From Salinisphaera sp. T31B1 (GTDB lineage: Bacteria; Pseudomonadota; Gammaproteobacteria; Nevskiales; Salinisphaeraceae): a stretch of 64,000 bases of DNA. The stretch spans positions 1 through 64,000 of the forward strand of contig NZ_APNH01000002.1 in assembly GCF_040361275.1 (NCBI RefSeq), read 5' to 3'. This document shows positions 6,960 through 21,604 of the stretch, piece by piece. Positions within the stretch are counted from its first letter, which is position 1, and every line of letters begins with the position of its first letter. The notes beneath the pieces were generated by a model. It did no database searches, had not been told where the DNA came from, and saw nothing but the letters and a program-made list of their open reading frames with translations. A program made the position numbers and the translations under genes.

Positions 6960-6990
6960 ATTATATTGTGCACAAATTGCGCCAATTCAA
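6960..6990 (-). promoter_or_regulatory. Promoter of the 111-aa gene, with operator-like palindrome
   Basis: A perfect TATAAT on the minus strand (6965-6960) lies 31 nt before the ATG. The -35 is weak (GAATTG with 17-nt spacing). The 10-nt palindrome TTGTGCACAA (6966-6975) directly abuts the -10 inside the spacer, a good place for a repressor. Confidence 0.55.
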
Positions 6991-7262
6991 GCGCGTGGCC
7001 GGCACAGCTGAAGCGCTGCCTGCACTGTAGGCCGGCCGCTCGGGTACAATCGCCGCAGTGATGCCGTGAGCGCGGCGCTTCGTCCCGTGCTCGACGGGCG
7101 CTGGGCGAGGCCGAACCAGCCTGTGCCGTGCTGGCCGATTGCGCCGAGTTGCTCTGCCACGGCGTCGTGGCCGCGCTGCCACGGCTCGAGGCGCGAAACG
7201 GCACACCGGATCATCGATATCTGCGGACACTCGACGCAACCACCGTCAATCGAGACGTGACC
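6991..7262. other. ftsK upstream region
   Basis: No gene is convincing here. An open frame continues upstream of ftsK from 7128, but its residues do not look like the FtsK N-terminus. TACAAT at 7045-7050 could be a -10 for ftsK but lacks a clear -35. Confidence 0.4.
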
Positions 7263-9746
7263 ATGGCGAAAGCGATCGCGAAACAGGGCAAGGCAGCCAA
7301 GGCCGGACCCAAGTCCAGCCGCGGCGGCACGGCCGGCGGCGCGAGCGAGGCACCCCCGAGCCGGTATCGGCAGCGCCTGGGCCGACTCATGCGCGAGGCG
7401 GTGCTGTTCGCCGCAGCGGCCGTCACCCTGTTTCTGCTGGCCGCCCTGGTGTCCTACAGCCCCATGGATCCGGGCTGGTCGTCATTGGGCGACGGCACCG
7501 CGATCGACAATCTGTTCGGTCGCCCGGGCGCATGGTTTGCGGACGTACTGCTCAGCCTGTTCGGCTATCTGGGCTTCATATTTCCCTGGATGGTGCTCTA
7601 CGGCGGCTGGCTCGTGTTCGCCAACAGCGACCGACCGGCCAACGACGTGTTCTCCAAGAGCATACGAGCGGGTGCGCTGCTGTTCTGGCTGGTCTCGGGC
7701 TGCGGGCTGGCCTGGCTGGCGCTGGGCACCAACGGCGATGCCATGCCGCAGGGCAGCGGGGGCATTGTCGGCACCGTGACCGCCGGCGGGCTGGCGCGGG
7801 TGATCAACGTCATCGGCGCGGCGTGGCTGCTGATCACTGTATTCGTGATCACGCTATCGGTCGGTCTCGGGTTCTCCTGGCTGGCGGTGACCGAGCGTAC
7901 CGGCCACTTCGTGCTCAACGGCCTTCGTGGCGGTCTGCGCGGCGCCATGGATCGTCTGCGGGCCTGGCAGGCGACTCGTGCGGAACGCCGCGAAGCCCAG
8001 GTCAAGCAGCCCAAGATCAGCCGCGCCGAACGCAAGGCAGCGAAGAAGCCGCGCGTGGCGCCGACATTGGGCAACGGCTCCGCCGGCGCCAAGGGCGAGG
8101 TTCCGGCGCCGGCTGCGGCGCCGGAACCGGCCGCCGGTGCCGGCGGCCTGACGGTCAAGAAAAAGAAGAAGACCATCAAGGCCGAGCAGCTGGATCTGCC
8201 CATGGACGAGCAGATCGATGTACCGACCTACGACCCGGCCAAGGACAGCCCGATCCCGCCCACCATGTTGCTGGATCCGGCCCGTGCGCCCAAGCATGAC
8301 CAGGACGAGGCCGTGCTGCGTTCGATGTCCGAGCAGCTCGAACAGCATCTGGCGGATTTCAACGTGCAGGCCAAGATCGTTGCCGTCGAGCCGGGGCCGG
8401 TGGTCACCCGTTTCGAGGTCGACCCGGCACCGGGGGTGAAGGTCAACCAGATCTCCAATCTGGCCAAGGATCTGGCCCGCGCCATGTCCACGACCAGCGT
8501 ACGCGTGGTCGAGGTGATTCCCGGCAAGTCGGTGATCGGGTTGGAGATACCCAACGTCGACCGCGAAATCGTCGCCCTGCGCGAGATCGTCGAATCGCCG
8601 CTGTACGCCAAGGCGAGTTCACCGTTGACCATGGCGCTCGGCAAGGACATCGGCGGCAATGCGGTCACGGCCGATCTCGGCAAGATGCCCCACCTGCTGG
8701 TTGCCGGCACCACCGGGTCGGGCAAGTCGGTGGCGATCAACGCCATGATCCTGTCGATCCTGCACAAGGCCGAGGCCTCGGAAGTGCGCCTGATCATGAT
8801 CGACCCGAAGATGCTCGAACTGTCGGTCTATGAAGGGATTCCGCATCTGCTGGCACCGGTGGTGACCGACATGAAGGATGCAGCCAACGCGCTGCGCTGG
8901 TCGGTCGGCGAAATGGAGCGCCGCTACAAGCTGATGTCGGCGCTGGGCGTACGCAACATGGCCGGCTACAACGCCAAGGTTCGCAAGGCCATCGAAGCGG
9001 GCACGCCGATCGAGGACCCGATTCTCAAGAACGCCCAGTCCAACGACGACGCCGAAGCCGGGGAGGAGGTGCCGACTCTGGAACCGTTGCCCTCGATCGT
9101 GATCATCGTCGACGAACTCGCCGATATGATGATGACGGTGGGCAAGAAGGTCGAAGAACTCATTGCCCGGCTGGCCCAAAAAGCCCGTGCGGCAGGGCTG
9201 CACATGATTCTCGCCACCCAGCGCCCATCGGTCGATGTCATCACCGGGCTGATCAAGGCCAATATCCCGACGCGTATCGCTTTCCAGGTCGCCTCCAAGA
9301 TCGATTCGCGCACCATTCTGGACCAGCAGGGCGCCGAGAGCCTGCTCGGACATGGCGATATGCTCTATCTGCCGCCTGGCACCGGCTTTTCGACCCGTGT
9401 GCACGGCGCTTTCGTGGACGACCACGAAGTGCACAAGGTCGTCGAGTATCTCAAGCAGGTTGGCGAACCCGACTATATCGAGGAGATTCTCGAAGGCGGC
9501 GATATGGAAGGCGGGGGCGGCGCCGACGACGAAGACGATATCGAGGCCGATCCGCTCTACGATCAGGCGGTGGCGATCGTGCTCAAGACCCGCAAGGCCT
9601 CGATCTCGTATGTGCAGCGTCGGCTGCGGGTCGGCTACAACCGATCGGCGCGTCTGATCGAACAGATGGAGAACGCCGGCATCGTGGGCCCGGCCGAAGG
9701 CAGCGGCGGCCGGGAAGTGCTCGCCCCGGCGCCGCCCGAGGATTGA
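7263..9746 (+). CDS. ftsK: DNA translocase FtsK
   Basis: Division-septum DNA pump that clears the chromosome terminus and activates XerCD at dif. The 827-aa length matches the short-linker pseudomonad type rather than the 1329-aa E. coli protein. The N-terminal membrane domain has about four hydrophobic segments (residues ~45-210). A basic/Ala-Pro linker runs to ~330. The RecA-like motor follows with Walker A GTTGSGKS (~482-489) and Walker [14 protein letters not shown]. The C-terminal gamma winged-helix domain ([20 protein letters not shown]) reads KOPS sites. I start at the ATG at 7263 ([15 protein letters not shown]) rather than further upstream. The order ftsK-lolA-rarA is conserved in Gammaproteobacteria. 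Confidence 0.97.
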   Translation: MAKAIAKQGKAAKAGPKSSRGGTAGGASEAPPSRYRQRLGRLMREAVLFAAAAVTLFLLAALVSYSPMDPGWSSLGDGTAIDNLFGRPGAWFADVLLSLFGYLGFIFPWMVLYGGWLVFANSDRPANDVFSKSIRAGALLFWLVSGCGLAWLALGTNGDAMPQGSGGIVGTVTAGGLARVINVIGAAWLLITVFVITLSVGLGFSWLAVTERTGHFVLNGLRGGLRGAMDRLRAWQATRAERREAQVKQPKISRAERKAAKKPRVAPTLGNGSAGAKGEVPAPAAAPEPAAGAGGLTVKKKKKTIKAEQLDLPMDEQIDVPTYDPAKDSPIPPTMLLDPARAPKHDQDEAVLRSMSEQLEQHLADFNVQAKIVAVEPGPVVTRFEVDPAPGVKVNQISNLAKDLARAMSTTSVRVVEVIPGKSVIGLEIPNVDREIVALREIVESPLYAKASSPLTMALGKDIGGNAVTADLGKMPHLLVAGTTGSGKSVAINAMILSILHKAEASEVRLIMIDPKMLELSVYEGIPHLLAPVVTDMKDAANALRWSVGEMERRYKLMSALGVRNMAGYNAKVRKAIEAGTPIEDPILKNAQSNDDAEAGEEVPTLEPLPSIVIIVDELADMMMTVGKKVEELIARLAQKARAAGLHMILATQRPSVDVITGLIKANIPTRIAFQVASKIDSRTILDQQGAESLLGHGDMLYLPPGTGFSTRVHGAFVDDHEVHKVVEYLKQVGEPDYIEEILEGGDMEGGGGADDEDDIEADPLYDQAVAIVLKTRKASISYVQRRLRVGYNRSARLIEQMENAGIVGPAEGSGGREVLAPAPPED

Positions 9747-9879
9747 CCGGTCACGGTATCGCCGGAACTTACCGGCACGCCGGGGTTCGTACCCCAGACT
9801 CGATTAAGTCCGAGTTCATGGCCGGCAGCTAGGCTGGCCGCTACGCCTTTTCTGACTATCGCTCGTACAAGGATCGACC

Positions 9880-10518
9880 ATGCGTCTACGTCGTCTGTTT
9901 TTCGCCGCCATGCTGAGTGTCGCGGCTGCCAGCGCACAGGCCGACGGCGTGTCGGACCTGGAGAGTTTCTACAAGAACGTGAACAGCCTGTCGGCTCAGT
10001 TTTCGCAGGTCCAGACCGACGACACCGGGCAGACACTGCAACGCGCCAGTGGCGTGTTCCTCCTGTCGCGGCCGGACCGTTTTCGCTGGGAGTACCAGCA
10101 GCCCTACGAACAGATCATCGTCAGCGACGGCCAGGTGTTCAAGTTCTACGACGTGGATCTCGCCCAGGTAACCGTGCGGGATATCGACACCACGCTACAG
10201 GCCACGCCCGCACTGCTGCTGACCGGTGGAGCCGCGCTCGAGGATGCCTTCAATATCGCTGCTGCCGGCCAGCGCGATGGCATGAGCTGGGTACGGCTGA
10301 CCCCGCGTGCCGACGACACCGATTTCGCCGAGGTGCGGCTGGGCCTGAAAAATCAGGTGCCCAGCGTGATGGAACTCGACGATAACCTGGGCCAGACGAC
10401 GCGTATCCGCTTCTCGCAGGTCGAACTGAACCCGAGTCTTGCGAAGTCGCGCTTCGAGCTCGACGTGCCCGACGATGTCGAGGTGGTCGACGGCCGCCAG
10501 CTTCAAGGCCAGCGATGA
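9880..10518 (+). CDS. lolA: Outer-membrane lipoprotein carrier protein LolA
   Basis: Periplasmic chaperone that takes lipoproteins from LolCDE and hands them to LolB. The 212-aa product has a signal peptide (residues 1-21, cut after SAQA). Family features: LSAQFSQVQTDDTGQTLQRA, GVFLLSRPDRFRWEYQQPYE, QIIVSDGQVFKFYDVDLAQV, and the Gly/Pro-rich stretch leading to LLTGGAALEDAF. AAGGA lies 8 nt before the ATG. It follows ftsK after 133 bp and its stop overlaps the next start by 4 bp. Confidence 0.97.
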   Translation: MRLRRLFFAAMLSVAAASAQADGVSDLESFYKNVNSLSAQFSQVQTDDTGQTLQRASGVFLLSRPDRFRWEYQQPYEQIIVSDGQVFKFYDVDLAQVTVRDIDTTLQATPALLLTGGAALEDAFNIAAAGQRDGMSWVRLTPRADDTDFAEVRLGLKNQVPSVMELDDNLGQTTRIRFSQVELNPSLAKSRFELDVPDDVEVVDGRQLQGQR

Positions 10519-10919
10519 GGCACGCCCGTCCCGCGGGGTTCGCGATGCAGCGGCTATGGGTCGGTCTGGGCCTGGTGGCTTGCGGTGTCTTGCTGTATCT
10601 GTGTCTGATGCCGCATCCGCCGAGCGTAGGCATACACAACGCCGACAAGCTCGAGCATTTCCTTGCATTCGGGATACTCGGTACCTGGTTCGCAGGCGTG
10701 CTGGCGCCGCGCTATCTGGCGGTATTCATCGGGTTGGTCGGCTTCGGGGCGGCGATCGAGGTCATCCAGGGGTTGGTCGGCCGCGACGCGGACCTGTTCG
10801 ATCTGGCTGCGGACACGCTCGGCGTACTCGCCGGTATCGGGGCCGCGCGCCTCGGCGCACTGGACTGGCTGCGGTATATTGATGCCCGTGTCGCAGCAAA
10901 CCGAAATAGCGCTGGATAA
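10515..10919 (+). CDS. VanZ-like membrane protein
   Basis: Small (134 aa) integral membrane protein of the VanZ-like family. About four hydrophobic segments are visible, with the family pattern PHPPSVGIHNADKLEHFLAF and a later FGAAIEVIQGLVGRDADLFD, then AADTLGVLAG. VanZ proteins of Gram-positives affect glycopeptide resistance; bacterial relatives are mostly of unknown role. The first ATG overlaps lolA by 4 bp; an internal ATG at 10545 is an alternative. The 3' end overlaps the rarA start by 38 bp, so lolA, this gene and rarA look like one transcript. Confidence 0.85.
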   Translation: MRHARPAGFAMQRLWVGLGLVACGVLLYLCLMPHPPSVGIHNADKLEHFLAFGILGTWFAGVLAPRYLAVFIGLVGFGAAIEVIQGLVGRDADLFDLAADTLGVLAGIGAARLGALDWLRYIDARVAANRNSAG

Positions 10920-12279
10920 TCCGGCGGCCGAAGCCGGCCGGCCACTGGCGGACCGCATGCGTCCGACCGAGCTGGCCGATTATGTGGGCCAGTCGCATAT
11001 CCTGGGCGCCGACAAGCCGCTTGCCCGGGCACTCGCCGGTGGCCGGATTCACTCGATGATCCTGTGGGGCCCGCCCGGCACCGGCAAGACGACGTTGGCG
11101 CGCCTGCTGGCCGCGCAGGTCGACATGCGTTTCGTGCAGATCTCGGCGGTGATGGCCGGCGTCAAGGATATCCGGGCGGCGGTGGCCGAGGCGCGAGAGG
11201 CGCGCAGCGGCCGGGGCCAGGGCACGCTGCTGTTCGTCGACGAAGTCCATCGGTTCAACAAGGCGCAGCAGGACGGTCTGCTGCCCTTTGTCGAGGACGG
11301 TACGCTGGTGCTGGTGGGCGCGACGACCGAGAATCCGTCGTTCGAGGTGAATAACGCGCTGCTGTCGCGCACCCGGACCTATGTTCTGCGCGCGCTCGAC
11401 GTCCAAGCCATTCGCCTGCTGATCGACCGCGCGCTGGCCGACCGGGAACGTGGGCTCGGCGGGCGGGGCCTGGACATGCCGGCAGCACTGCGCGACCAGC
11501 TGGCCGCACGCGCCGACGGCGATGCCCGGCGTGCGCTGAATCTGCTCGAATTGGCCGCCGACATCGCCGCCGGTCGCGACGCCAGCTCGGGCGAGATCGT
11601 GCAGGCCGATCTCGACGATGTGCTCAGTTCCGGCCTGCGTCGCTTCGACAAGGGCGGCGATTATTTCTACGATCAGATGTCGGCACTGCACAAGAGCGTA
11701 CGGGGCACCGACCCGGATGCCGCGCTCTACTGGCTGGCGCGCATGCTCGAAGCCGGCTGCGACCCGCGCTATGTGGCGCGTCGGGTCACCCGGATGGCCA
11801 GCGAGGATATTGGCAATGCCGACCCGCGCGCATTGCAGCTGGCGCTCAACGCCTGGGACACCTACGAACGCATGGGCTCACCCGAGGGCGAGCTCGCGAT
11901 CGCACAGGCGACGGTGTACATGGCCTGCGCGCCCAAGTCCAATGCGGTCTACGCCGGTTTCAACGCTGCCTGGAAGGATGCACGCGAACAGGGCTCGCTG
12001 GAAGTGCCGATGCATATCCGCAACGCGCCGACGACGTTGATGAAAGACCTTGGCTACGGCCAAGGCTATCGCTATGCGCACAACGAGGCCGACGGCTATG
12101 CTGCCGGCGACAGTTATCTGCCCGAGGCGCTGCTGGGTACGCGCTACTACGAGCCGGTGGCGCGTGGCCTGGAGATCAAGATCGGCGAAAAACTGGCCCG
12201 TCTTCGAGCCCGCGATGAAGCCGCTGATACGAGCCGTGTGACCCGCAGTCATCCGAATGCCCCGACCGCCGACGAGTAG
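10882..12279 (+). CDS. rarA: Replication-associated AAA+ ATPase RarA (MgsA)
   Basis: Clamp-loader-like AAA+ ATPase acting at stalled replication forks, bound to SSB. The 465-aa product has PLADRMRPTELADYVGQSHI at the start, Walker A WGPPGTGKTT, Walker B LLFVDEVHRFNKAQQDGLLP and sensor 1 GATTENPSFEVNNALLSR. The C-terminal tetramerisation region includes YWLARMLEAGCDPRYVARR and VPMHIRNAPTTLMKDLGYG. The ATG at 10882 gives the N-terminus expected for the family and overlaps the VanZ-like gene in another frame. Usually crcB and serS come next; here a foreign block intervenes before serS. Confidence 0.97.
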   Translation: MPVSQQTEIALDNPAAEAGRPLADRMRPTELADYVGQSHILGADKPLARALAGGRIHSMILWGPPGTGKTTLARLLAAQVDMRFVQISAVMAGVKDIRAAVAEAREARSGRGQGTLLFVDEVHRFNKAQQDGLLPFVEDGTLVLVGATTENPSFEVNNALLSRTRTYVLRALDVQAIRLLIDRALADRERGLGGRGLDMPAALRDQLAARADGDARRALNLLELAADIAAGRDASSGEIVQADLDDVLSSGLRRFDKGGDYFYDQMSALHKSVRGTDPDAALYWLARMLEAGCDPRYVARRVTRMASEDIGNADPRALQLALNAWDTYERMGSPEGELAIAQATVYMACAPKSNAVYAGFNAAWKDAREQGSLEVPMHIRNAPTTLMKDLGYGQGYRYAHNEADGYAAGDSYLPEALLGTRYYEPVARGLEIKIGEKLARLRARDEAADTSRVTRSHPNAPTADE

Positions 12280-12332
12280 GCGTCGGGCTGACGCCTGAGC
12301 CGGCGACCGGCCGCGGACCGGCGGCGTGCCGC

Positions 12333-13010
12333 CTAGCCGCCATCGACGGCGATGACCCGCTCGGCGACCTCGTGCATGTCGGCGCCTACGATATCCGGTG
12401 TATCGGCGGCATCGTGTGCGATCCGCCCTTCGCGGGCGACATAGGCACCCGCGAGCCCGGCCCGAAGCGCACCCGTCACGTCCCAGTCGTGGCAGGCGAT
12501 CAGACGCAACGCATCCGGCGTGCAGCCCAAGGCTTGGGTGGCGACGCCGTACGCGTCTGGATGAGGTTTGTAGCGCCGAGCAGCGTCCACCGACAATACC
12601 CGCTCGAAATAGCGGCCCAGGCCGGCATGCTCGAATTGCGCATCGACTGTGCGCTGGGCGGAGTTGGTCAGCGCAATGAGCGAAAACCCGTGTGCGGCGA
12701 GCTGTTCGAGCGCGGGTTCGACGTCGGCATGCGGGGCCAGCGTGGCAATGGTGTCGAACACGCGCTGACGCTGTTCGCTGGACAGCGCACAACCTGCATT
12801 GGCTGCGAGATGGTCGAGACTGGCCGCGGCCAGATCGGTGAAGTCGCGGTATTCGCCGGTTAGCGTGGTGATCGTCGACCAGTGCAACAGGCTCTGGAAC
12901 CATTGTCGCCGCAAGGCAGCGTCGCCGAACAGATCGGCGAAGACCGGGTCCAACGGTGCCAGATCGAGCAGCGTTTCGTTGACATCGAAGACCAGGCGAC
13001 GAGTAGGCAT
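12333..13010 (-). CDS. HAD hydrolase, haloacid dehalogenase type II-like
   Basis: 226-aa cytosolic hydrolase of the HAD superfamily, (S)-2-haloacid dehalogenase subgroup. Visible motifs: I, VFDVNETLLD (nucleophile Asp9); II, LTNSAQ; III, YKPHPDAYGVA (Lys); and IV, LIACHDWDVTGALRAG. The type II pattern (NETLLD, HDWDV) matches 2-haloacid dehalogenases, but many such proteins have no proven dehalogenase activity. The ATG at 13010 puts motif I at the usual position; a longer frame to 13121 runs through the porin terminator area. It is convergent with rarA and lies just downstream of the porin terminator. Confidence 0.88.
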   Translation of the reverse strand: MPTRRLVFDVNETLLDLAPLDPVFADLFGDAALRRQWFQSLLHWSTITTLTGEYRDFTDLAAASLDHLAANAGCALSSEQRQRVFDTIATLAPHADVEPALEQLAAHGFSLIALTNSAQRTVDAQFEHAGLGRYFERVLSVDAARRYKPHPDAYGVATQALGCTPDALRLIACHDWDVTGALRAGLAGAYVAREGRIAHDAADTPDIVGADMHEVAERVIAVDGG

Positions 13011-13125
13011 GACAGCAACCGACGTAGAGTGGAACAGCTCCGAAAGGCTAAGCGGTCGTGAACCTGTAGGCAATCGTCCGACAGGCGACCGGCGCACGTT
13101 AGCCCGTTCGGCATCGGACACAACG

Positions 13126-13149
13126 AAAAACGGCCCGCAGGGCGGGCCG
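13126..13149 (-). terminator. Terminator of the DcaP-like porin gene
   Basis: An 8-bp G+C-rich stem (cggcccgc-agg-gcgggccg) is followed by TTTTT on the minus strand. It lies 45 bp past the porin stop codon. Confidence 0.85.
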
Positions 13150-13193
13150 TCGAAGCGGTCGGCAGCGGGCCGACCGGGGCGTGCAAGCGCCCG

Positions 13194-14630
13194 CTAGAAG
13201 GCGTACTTGGCCGACAACTGAACGCGATTCATGTTGCCGTCCAGCCCGTTTTCCACCTCACGCTTGGCGTAGGCATATTCGCCGCCGAGCGTCAGCGGGG
13301 TGAGCGGGTTCCAGAGCAGGTTCACGTGCACACTGGTCGCGCTCTTGGTGGCCAGACCGCCGCGTTCGGCATCATTGTCGACCTGCAGTGTGCCGACCAG
13401 CAGGTTGGAGCGCCATTTCTCGCTCCAGAAATGCCGGAGATAGCTGTAGCCGGCATAGTAGGAGATCGTTTCCACCGACCCGTCGTCGCTGACATAGCCG
13501 GCCGGCGTGATCCCCAGGCCGACATATCGGCCCAGCCCGTCCCCGTAGATGCCGGAAAAGCCGATCTCGTCGCCGTTATCCCCGAGGTTGACGCTCCCGG
13601 ACAGCCGCACGCCGTAGCCGAGTTTGCTGTCGTCTTCGTAGTCGATACCGCCGGGGCCGGTCACACCGTCGTTGCTGACCTGTTTGAGCACACCGCCGAC
13701 GCTAAGATGACCGAAGCCCGTCGGCAGGCTGTAGTCGCCGGTCAGCTCGGGGTATTTTTCTTCCGGGGTGAGTGCGGTGGCACGCTGGCCGCCGGCCATG
13801 ACGTCGAACTGCGTTTCCGGGTTTTCCAGTGCCAGCGACCAGTTGTCATGCGTATAACGGATCTGCGGCTGCCGCGAATAGCCGACCGATTCGGCCGATG
13901 TGAAGAAGTCGAGTGTTTCGGGAAAGACCTGCAGGTCCATGAAATTCGACCAGGTCTGACCCAGCAGCCAGGTGTCGTCGATCTCGATGAAGGCGTGTCG
14001 AAGACGCAGGCCACTGGCATTGCTGGTCAGCTCGCTGCCCTTGCTGCCGTAGAAATCGGCTTCGACAAAGCCCTTGACCTTGTGATCGCCCAGGGTGGTG
14101 ATGCTGGTGAGATTGAAGCGTGATTGACGGGCGTTGAAGTCGGTCGACTGCGAATCGGGACCGTTCAGATTGCCCACCGGCACCCGCGAGGGCAGATAGA
14201 ACTCGCGATCGGTATCCGAGGTCTGGCCGCCGCTGTACATGCTGTAGACCGCGTCCATCTTCACGTAGCCGCCGATCTTGAGCGTGGTGTTGTCGCCGAT
14301 GCGGAAGCTGCCTTTGGGGGTGGTCGGCGCAGGCTCGCTCCGTGCCTGGACATTGCCCTGGTCGGTCTTGGATTGATCGCCGACCAGCTCCTGGGCCGAG
14401 TCGCCGATGAAATCGGCACGCTGTTGGCGCACCTCGATACGTGATGAGGGTGCAGCCGCTGTCTGGCGGCTCTGACGCAGTTCGGCCTGGGTCTGGCGCA
14501 GCATCTGTTCGAGCCGATCGATACGTTGTTCGAGTTCTTCATTGGTGGCGGCATGCGCCATGTTGACGCCGGCCACGAGCGCGGTGACGCCCAGCGCCAC
14601 GGCCGGCGCCGTCTTATTGAATCGTTTCAT
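13194..14630 (-). CDS. DcaP-like outer-membrane porin
   Basis: Outer-membrane channel of 478 aa resembling the DcaP family of Acinetobacter and relatives, trimeric porins for dicarboxylates and other small anions. A signal peptide (residues 1-27, NMAHA cut) leads into a periplasmic coiled coil (NEELEQRIDRLEQMLRQTQA). A beta barrel follows: TTLKIGGYVKMDAVYSMYSG, RQSRFNLTS, TWSNFMDLQVFPETLDFFTS, alternating Gly/aromatic strands, and the C-terminal Phe of NRVQLSAKYAF. The ATG at 14630 has a GGGGAGA ribosome site; a longer frame to 14897 lacks a signal peptide. It has its own terminator. The adjacent CrbSR-like pair suggests shared carbon-source control (inference). Confidence 0.87.
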   Translation of the reverse strand: MKRFNKTAPAVALGVTALVAGVNMAHAATNEELEQRIDRLEQMLRQTQAELRQSRQTAAAPSSRIEVRQQRADFIGDSAQELVGDQSKTDQGNVQARSEPAPTTPKGSFRIGDNTTLKIGGYVKMDAVYSMYSGGQTSDTDREFYLPSRVPVGNLNGPDSQSTDFNARQSRFNLTSITTLGDHKVKGFVEADFYGSKGSELTSNASGLRLRHAFIEIDDTWLLGQTWSNFMDLQVFPETLDFFTSAESVGYSRQPQIRYTHDNWSLALENPETQFDVMAGGQRATALTPEEKYPELTGDYSLPTGFGHLSVGGVLKQVSNDGVTGPGGIDYEDDSKLGYGVRLSGSVNLGDNGDEIGFSGIYGDGLGRYVGLGITPAGYVSDDGSVETISYYAGYSYLRHFWSEKWRSNLLVGTLQVDNDAERGGLATKSATSVHVNLLWNPLTPLTLGGEYAYAKREVENGLDGNMNRVQLSAKYAF

Positions 14631-15204
14631 GGATCTCCCCTGGAAGTGACAGCACGGGCAATGCCCGTAATCGGTTCGGCTGCACCAATCCCCGCAGCCG
14701 AAAGCGCTATATCGAAATAGCGTTTCGAAAATAGGCCGTACACCGTCTACTGTCCAGAGTTTGCCGCCTAATGCTTTAGTCGAGTCGAATGGCTGGATAG
14801 CGTCATATATCCCCATCGTAACCGCCGTCATATGCGGGCAAGTGCCGGATATGTAATGACTAAACGCGGGCCTCGTGCCGACGCCCGACTGTCCCATAGA
14901 TCATGAATATCCGCGCAATCAGCGACCGAACACGCTGTTAAGCGGATTAAATCGCGCGAATTGTCCGCATTGCGCGAGTATCGGTTGCTGCGGCGGCGGG
15001 TGGCCATGGTCGACGGACGAAAGGCCGTGCGCCATACACCTTAGGTCTTAAGCGCAAGGTCGTATATCATGAGCCGTGGCCAGCACGGCCGCCGGTATCG
15101 CGCCCGCGTTCCGGCGGTCTGTTCATAACGACGAAAACACTGAGCCGCGGCCGGCCGCACGTCACGCCGATGGGGTAGTGTGGCTTCACGTACAAGAGGA
15201 CGTC
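14631..15204. other. Divergent intergenic region, porin / crbR-like
   Basis: No gene is seen in these 574 bp. It must hold the promoters for the porin (minus) and the response regulator (plus). It is locally less G+C-rich (14700-14960). I found no confident -35/-10, sigma-54 site or palindrome. Its length suggests complex regulation, possibly including direct binding of the neighbouring regulator. Confidence 0.45.
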
Positions 15205-15894
15205 ATGAGCAGCAAACAACCCGCCGCCGGTATGAAAGTACTGATTGCCGACGATCACCCGCTGTTCCGAACCGCCCTCAGCGATGCGGTTCACCGATCT
15301 CTGGCTGATGCCCGTCTGGTCACCGTCGGCTCGTTCGACGAACTCAGTGCCACGCTCAAGACCGACGCCGACGCAGATCTGCTGTTGCTGGACCTGAACA
15401 TGCCCGGCGCCCGCGGCTATTCCGCGCTTGTCCATGCGCGCAGCGTGGTGCCGTCGCTACCGGTGATCGTGGTATCCGCCTACGAGGACGGCGGTGTGAT
15501 CCGGGCTTCCCTGGACCACGGCGCATCGGGTTTTATCCCGAAATCGGCCTCGCCTGAAACCATGGCCCGCGCGATCGCCGCCGTGCTCGACGGCCAAACC
15601 TGGGCGCCCGATAGCGGCACCGATACGCGCAGCGTCGACAGCGAGTTCACCGACAAGCTCGCGCTGCTGACGCCGCAACAGCAGCGGGTGTTGGTCATGC
15701 TCACCGATGGGCTTCTGAACAAGCAGATCGCGATCGATCTCGATATCTCCGAGGCGACCGTCAAGGCCCATATCACCGCGATCCTGCGCAAGCTCGGCGT
15801 ACATACCCGCACCCAGGCCGTTATCGCCGCACGTAGTCTGGAGATCGATTGGGCGAGCTACGGCCGCGGTGCCCCCAACGCGCCGACCGACTGA
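15205..15894 (+). CDS. crbR: CrbR-like LuxR/NarL-family response regulator
   Basis: 229-aa transcription regulator. An N-terminal receiver shows the acidic pair in VLIADDHPLF, phospho-acceptor LLLLDLNMPGARGY and Lys in SGFIPKSAS. A NarL/LuxR helix-turn-helix follows: LTPQQQRVLVMLTDGLLNKQ, then ATVKAHITAILRKLGVHTRT. It lies tail-to-tail with a kinase of the CrbS type, whose known partner CrbR activates acetyl-CoA synthetase (acs) in Vibrio and Pseudomonas. Pairing is inferred from position and architecture. The ATG at 15205 follows AGAGGA; a longer frame to 15076 has no family support. The acs gene is not in the window. Confidence 0.85.
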   Translation: MSSKQPAAGMKVLIADDHPLFRTALSDAVHRSLADARLVTVGSFDELSATLKTDADADLLLLDLNMPGARGYSALVHARSVVPSLPVIVVSAYEDGGVIRASLDHGASGFIPKSASPETMARAIAAVLDGQTWAPDSGTDTRSVDSEFTDKLALLTPQQQRVLVMLTDGLLNKQIAIDLDISEATVKAHITAILRKLGVHTRTQAVIAARSLEIDWASYGRGAPNAPTD

Positions 15895-15957
15895 CCCCGC
15901 TTCAGGCGACGCCACTCAGCGCCCTTGCGCTGGCAACCCCACACAGACAATGGCTGA

Positions 15958-20928
<4,971 letters not shown>

Positions 20929-20999
20929 ATTGTGGCGACAGGGCGGGTGCGGGCGGTGCAGGGCGGCAGTGCAAGGGTTCGTCGATGCCCTGCGCTGCG

Positions 21000-21104
21000 C
21001 TCAAGGGATTGAATACAGCCGTGTAGGTCGGATTAGCGCAGCGTAATCCGACACGAATTCCACTCGAGACAAGCCGGAGCCCGAACAGTGACCCAGGTCG
21101 GATC
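21000..21104. repeat. Repeat block with GTCGGATTA palindrome, copy 2
   Basis: Matches 793-897. The 26-nt palindrome is at 21027-21052 and differs by one base in its spacer (gcgcagcg here, gcgtagcg there). Confidence 0.85.
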
Positions 21105-21125
21105 CTGGCGGAGCGCGTGTATTCG

Positions 21126-21441
21126 GGCTCCGTGTGGAGCGAACGAGACGCGCAGTGCCCAAGGGTGTCCGAGGCACGGCCTCGGTGCGGCCAACCTGTC
21201 TGAGCGTCGCCCAAGCGACGTGAGTTCTGGCCGCATCCCTTCGGCATGAGCATCGCAGTGGTTCGGCGCGCTTCGCGCCGACGCGTAACCCGGGTGTCGT
21301 TTCCTTTGCTTCCTTTCGTTTGGACAAGCAAACGAAAGGGAGTTGCGCGGCAGCGCGAGACCAAAGTGGCGTCTAACTCGTGAGCGCCGTAAGACGGGTG
21401 GCTTAAACCCGGCGTCTTGAATCGACCACGCCGGCGAATTC
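21126..21441. repeat. Multi-hairpin repeat block, copy C (pair with 262-577)
   Basis: Collinear with 262-577. The hairpin 21169-21175/21179-21185 (CCGAGGC stem) replaces CCGGCGC with both changed pairs compensated. The 11-bp GACAAG-loop hairpin at 21312-21322/21329-21339 differs from copy A at four stem positions, all compensated. Loop and flanking sequence are conserved. Confidence 0.88.
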
Positions 21442-21604
21442 TCGCTTGTCTTGTCACACGGCGACACGAACTCGACATTTCGGTCAGCTCGTAAGCGCCG
21501 AAAGAGGCCGCGGCCTGATACAGGCGAGTCATGAATCCTTTCCTACGGCTTCAGTTGCCATACGTCGATGGACAAGCGACGAGAACATCGCCGTCGAGCG
21601 CCCC

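Larger units (their letters stand above)
20929..21604. other. Convergent intergenic region occupied by composite repeats
   Basis: No gene is seen between serS and cysB, which converge here. Two modules matching the start of the window are joined: the GTCGGATTA block (21000-21104) and the multi-hairpin block (21126-21441). The tail 21442-21604 has no match that I noticed. No conventional T-tracted terminator was found, so the hairpins may do this job. Confidence 0.75.

Noticed and set aside
7022-7050. ftsK promoter with TACAAT
   Set aside because: No acceptable -35 at 16-18 nt; too weak to list as a feature.
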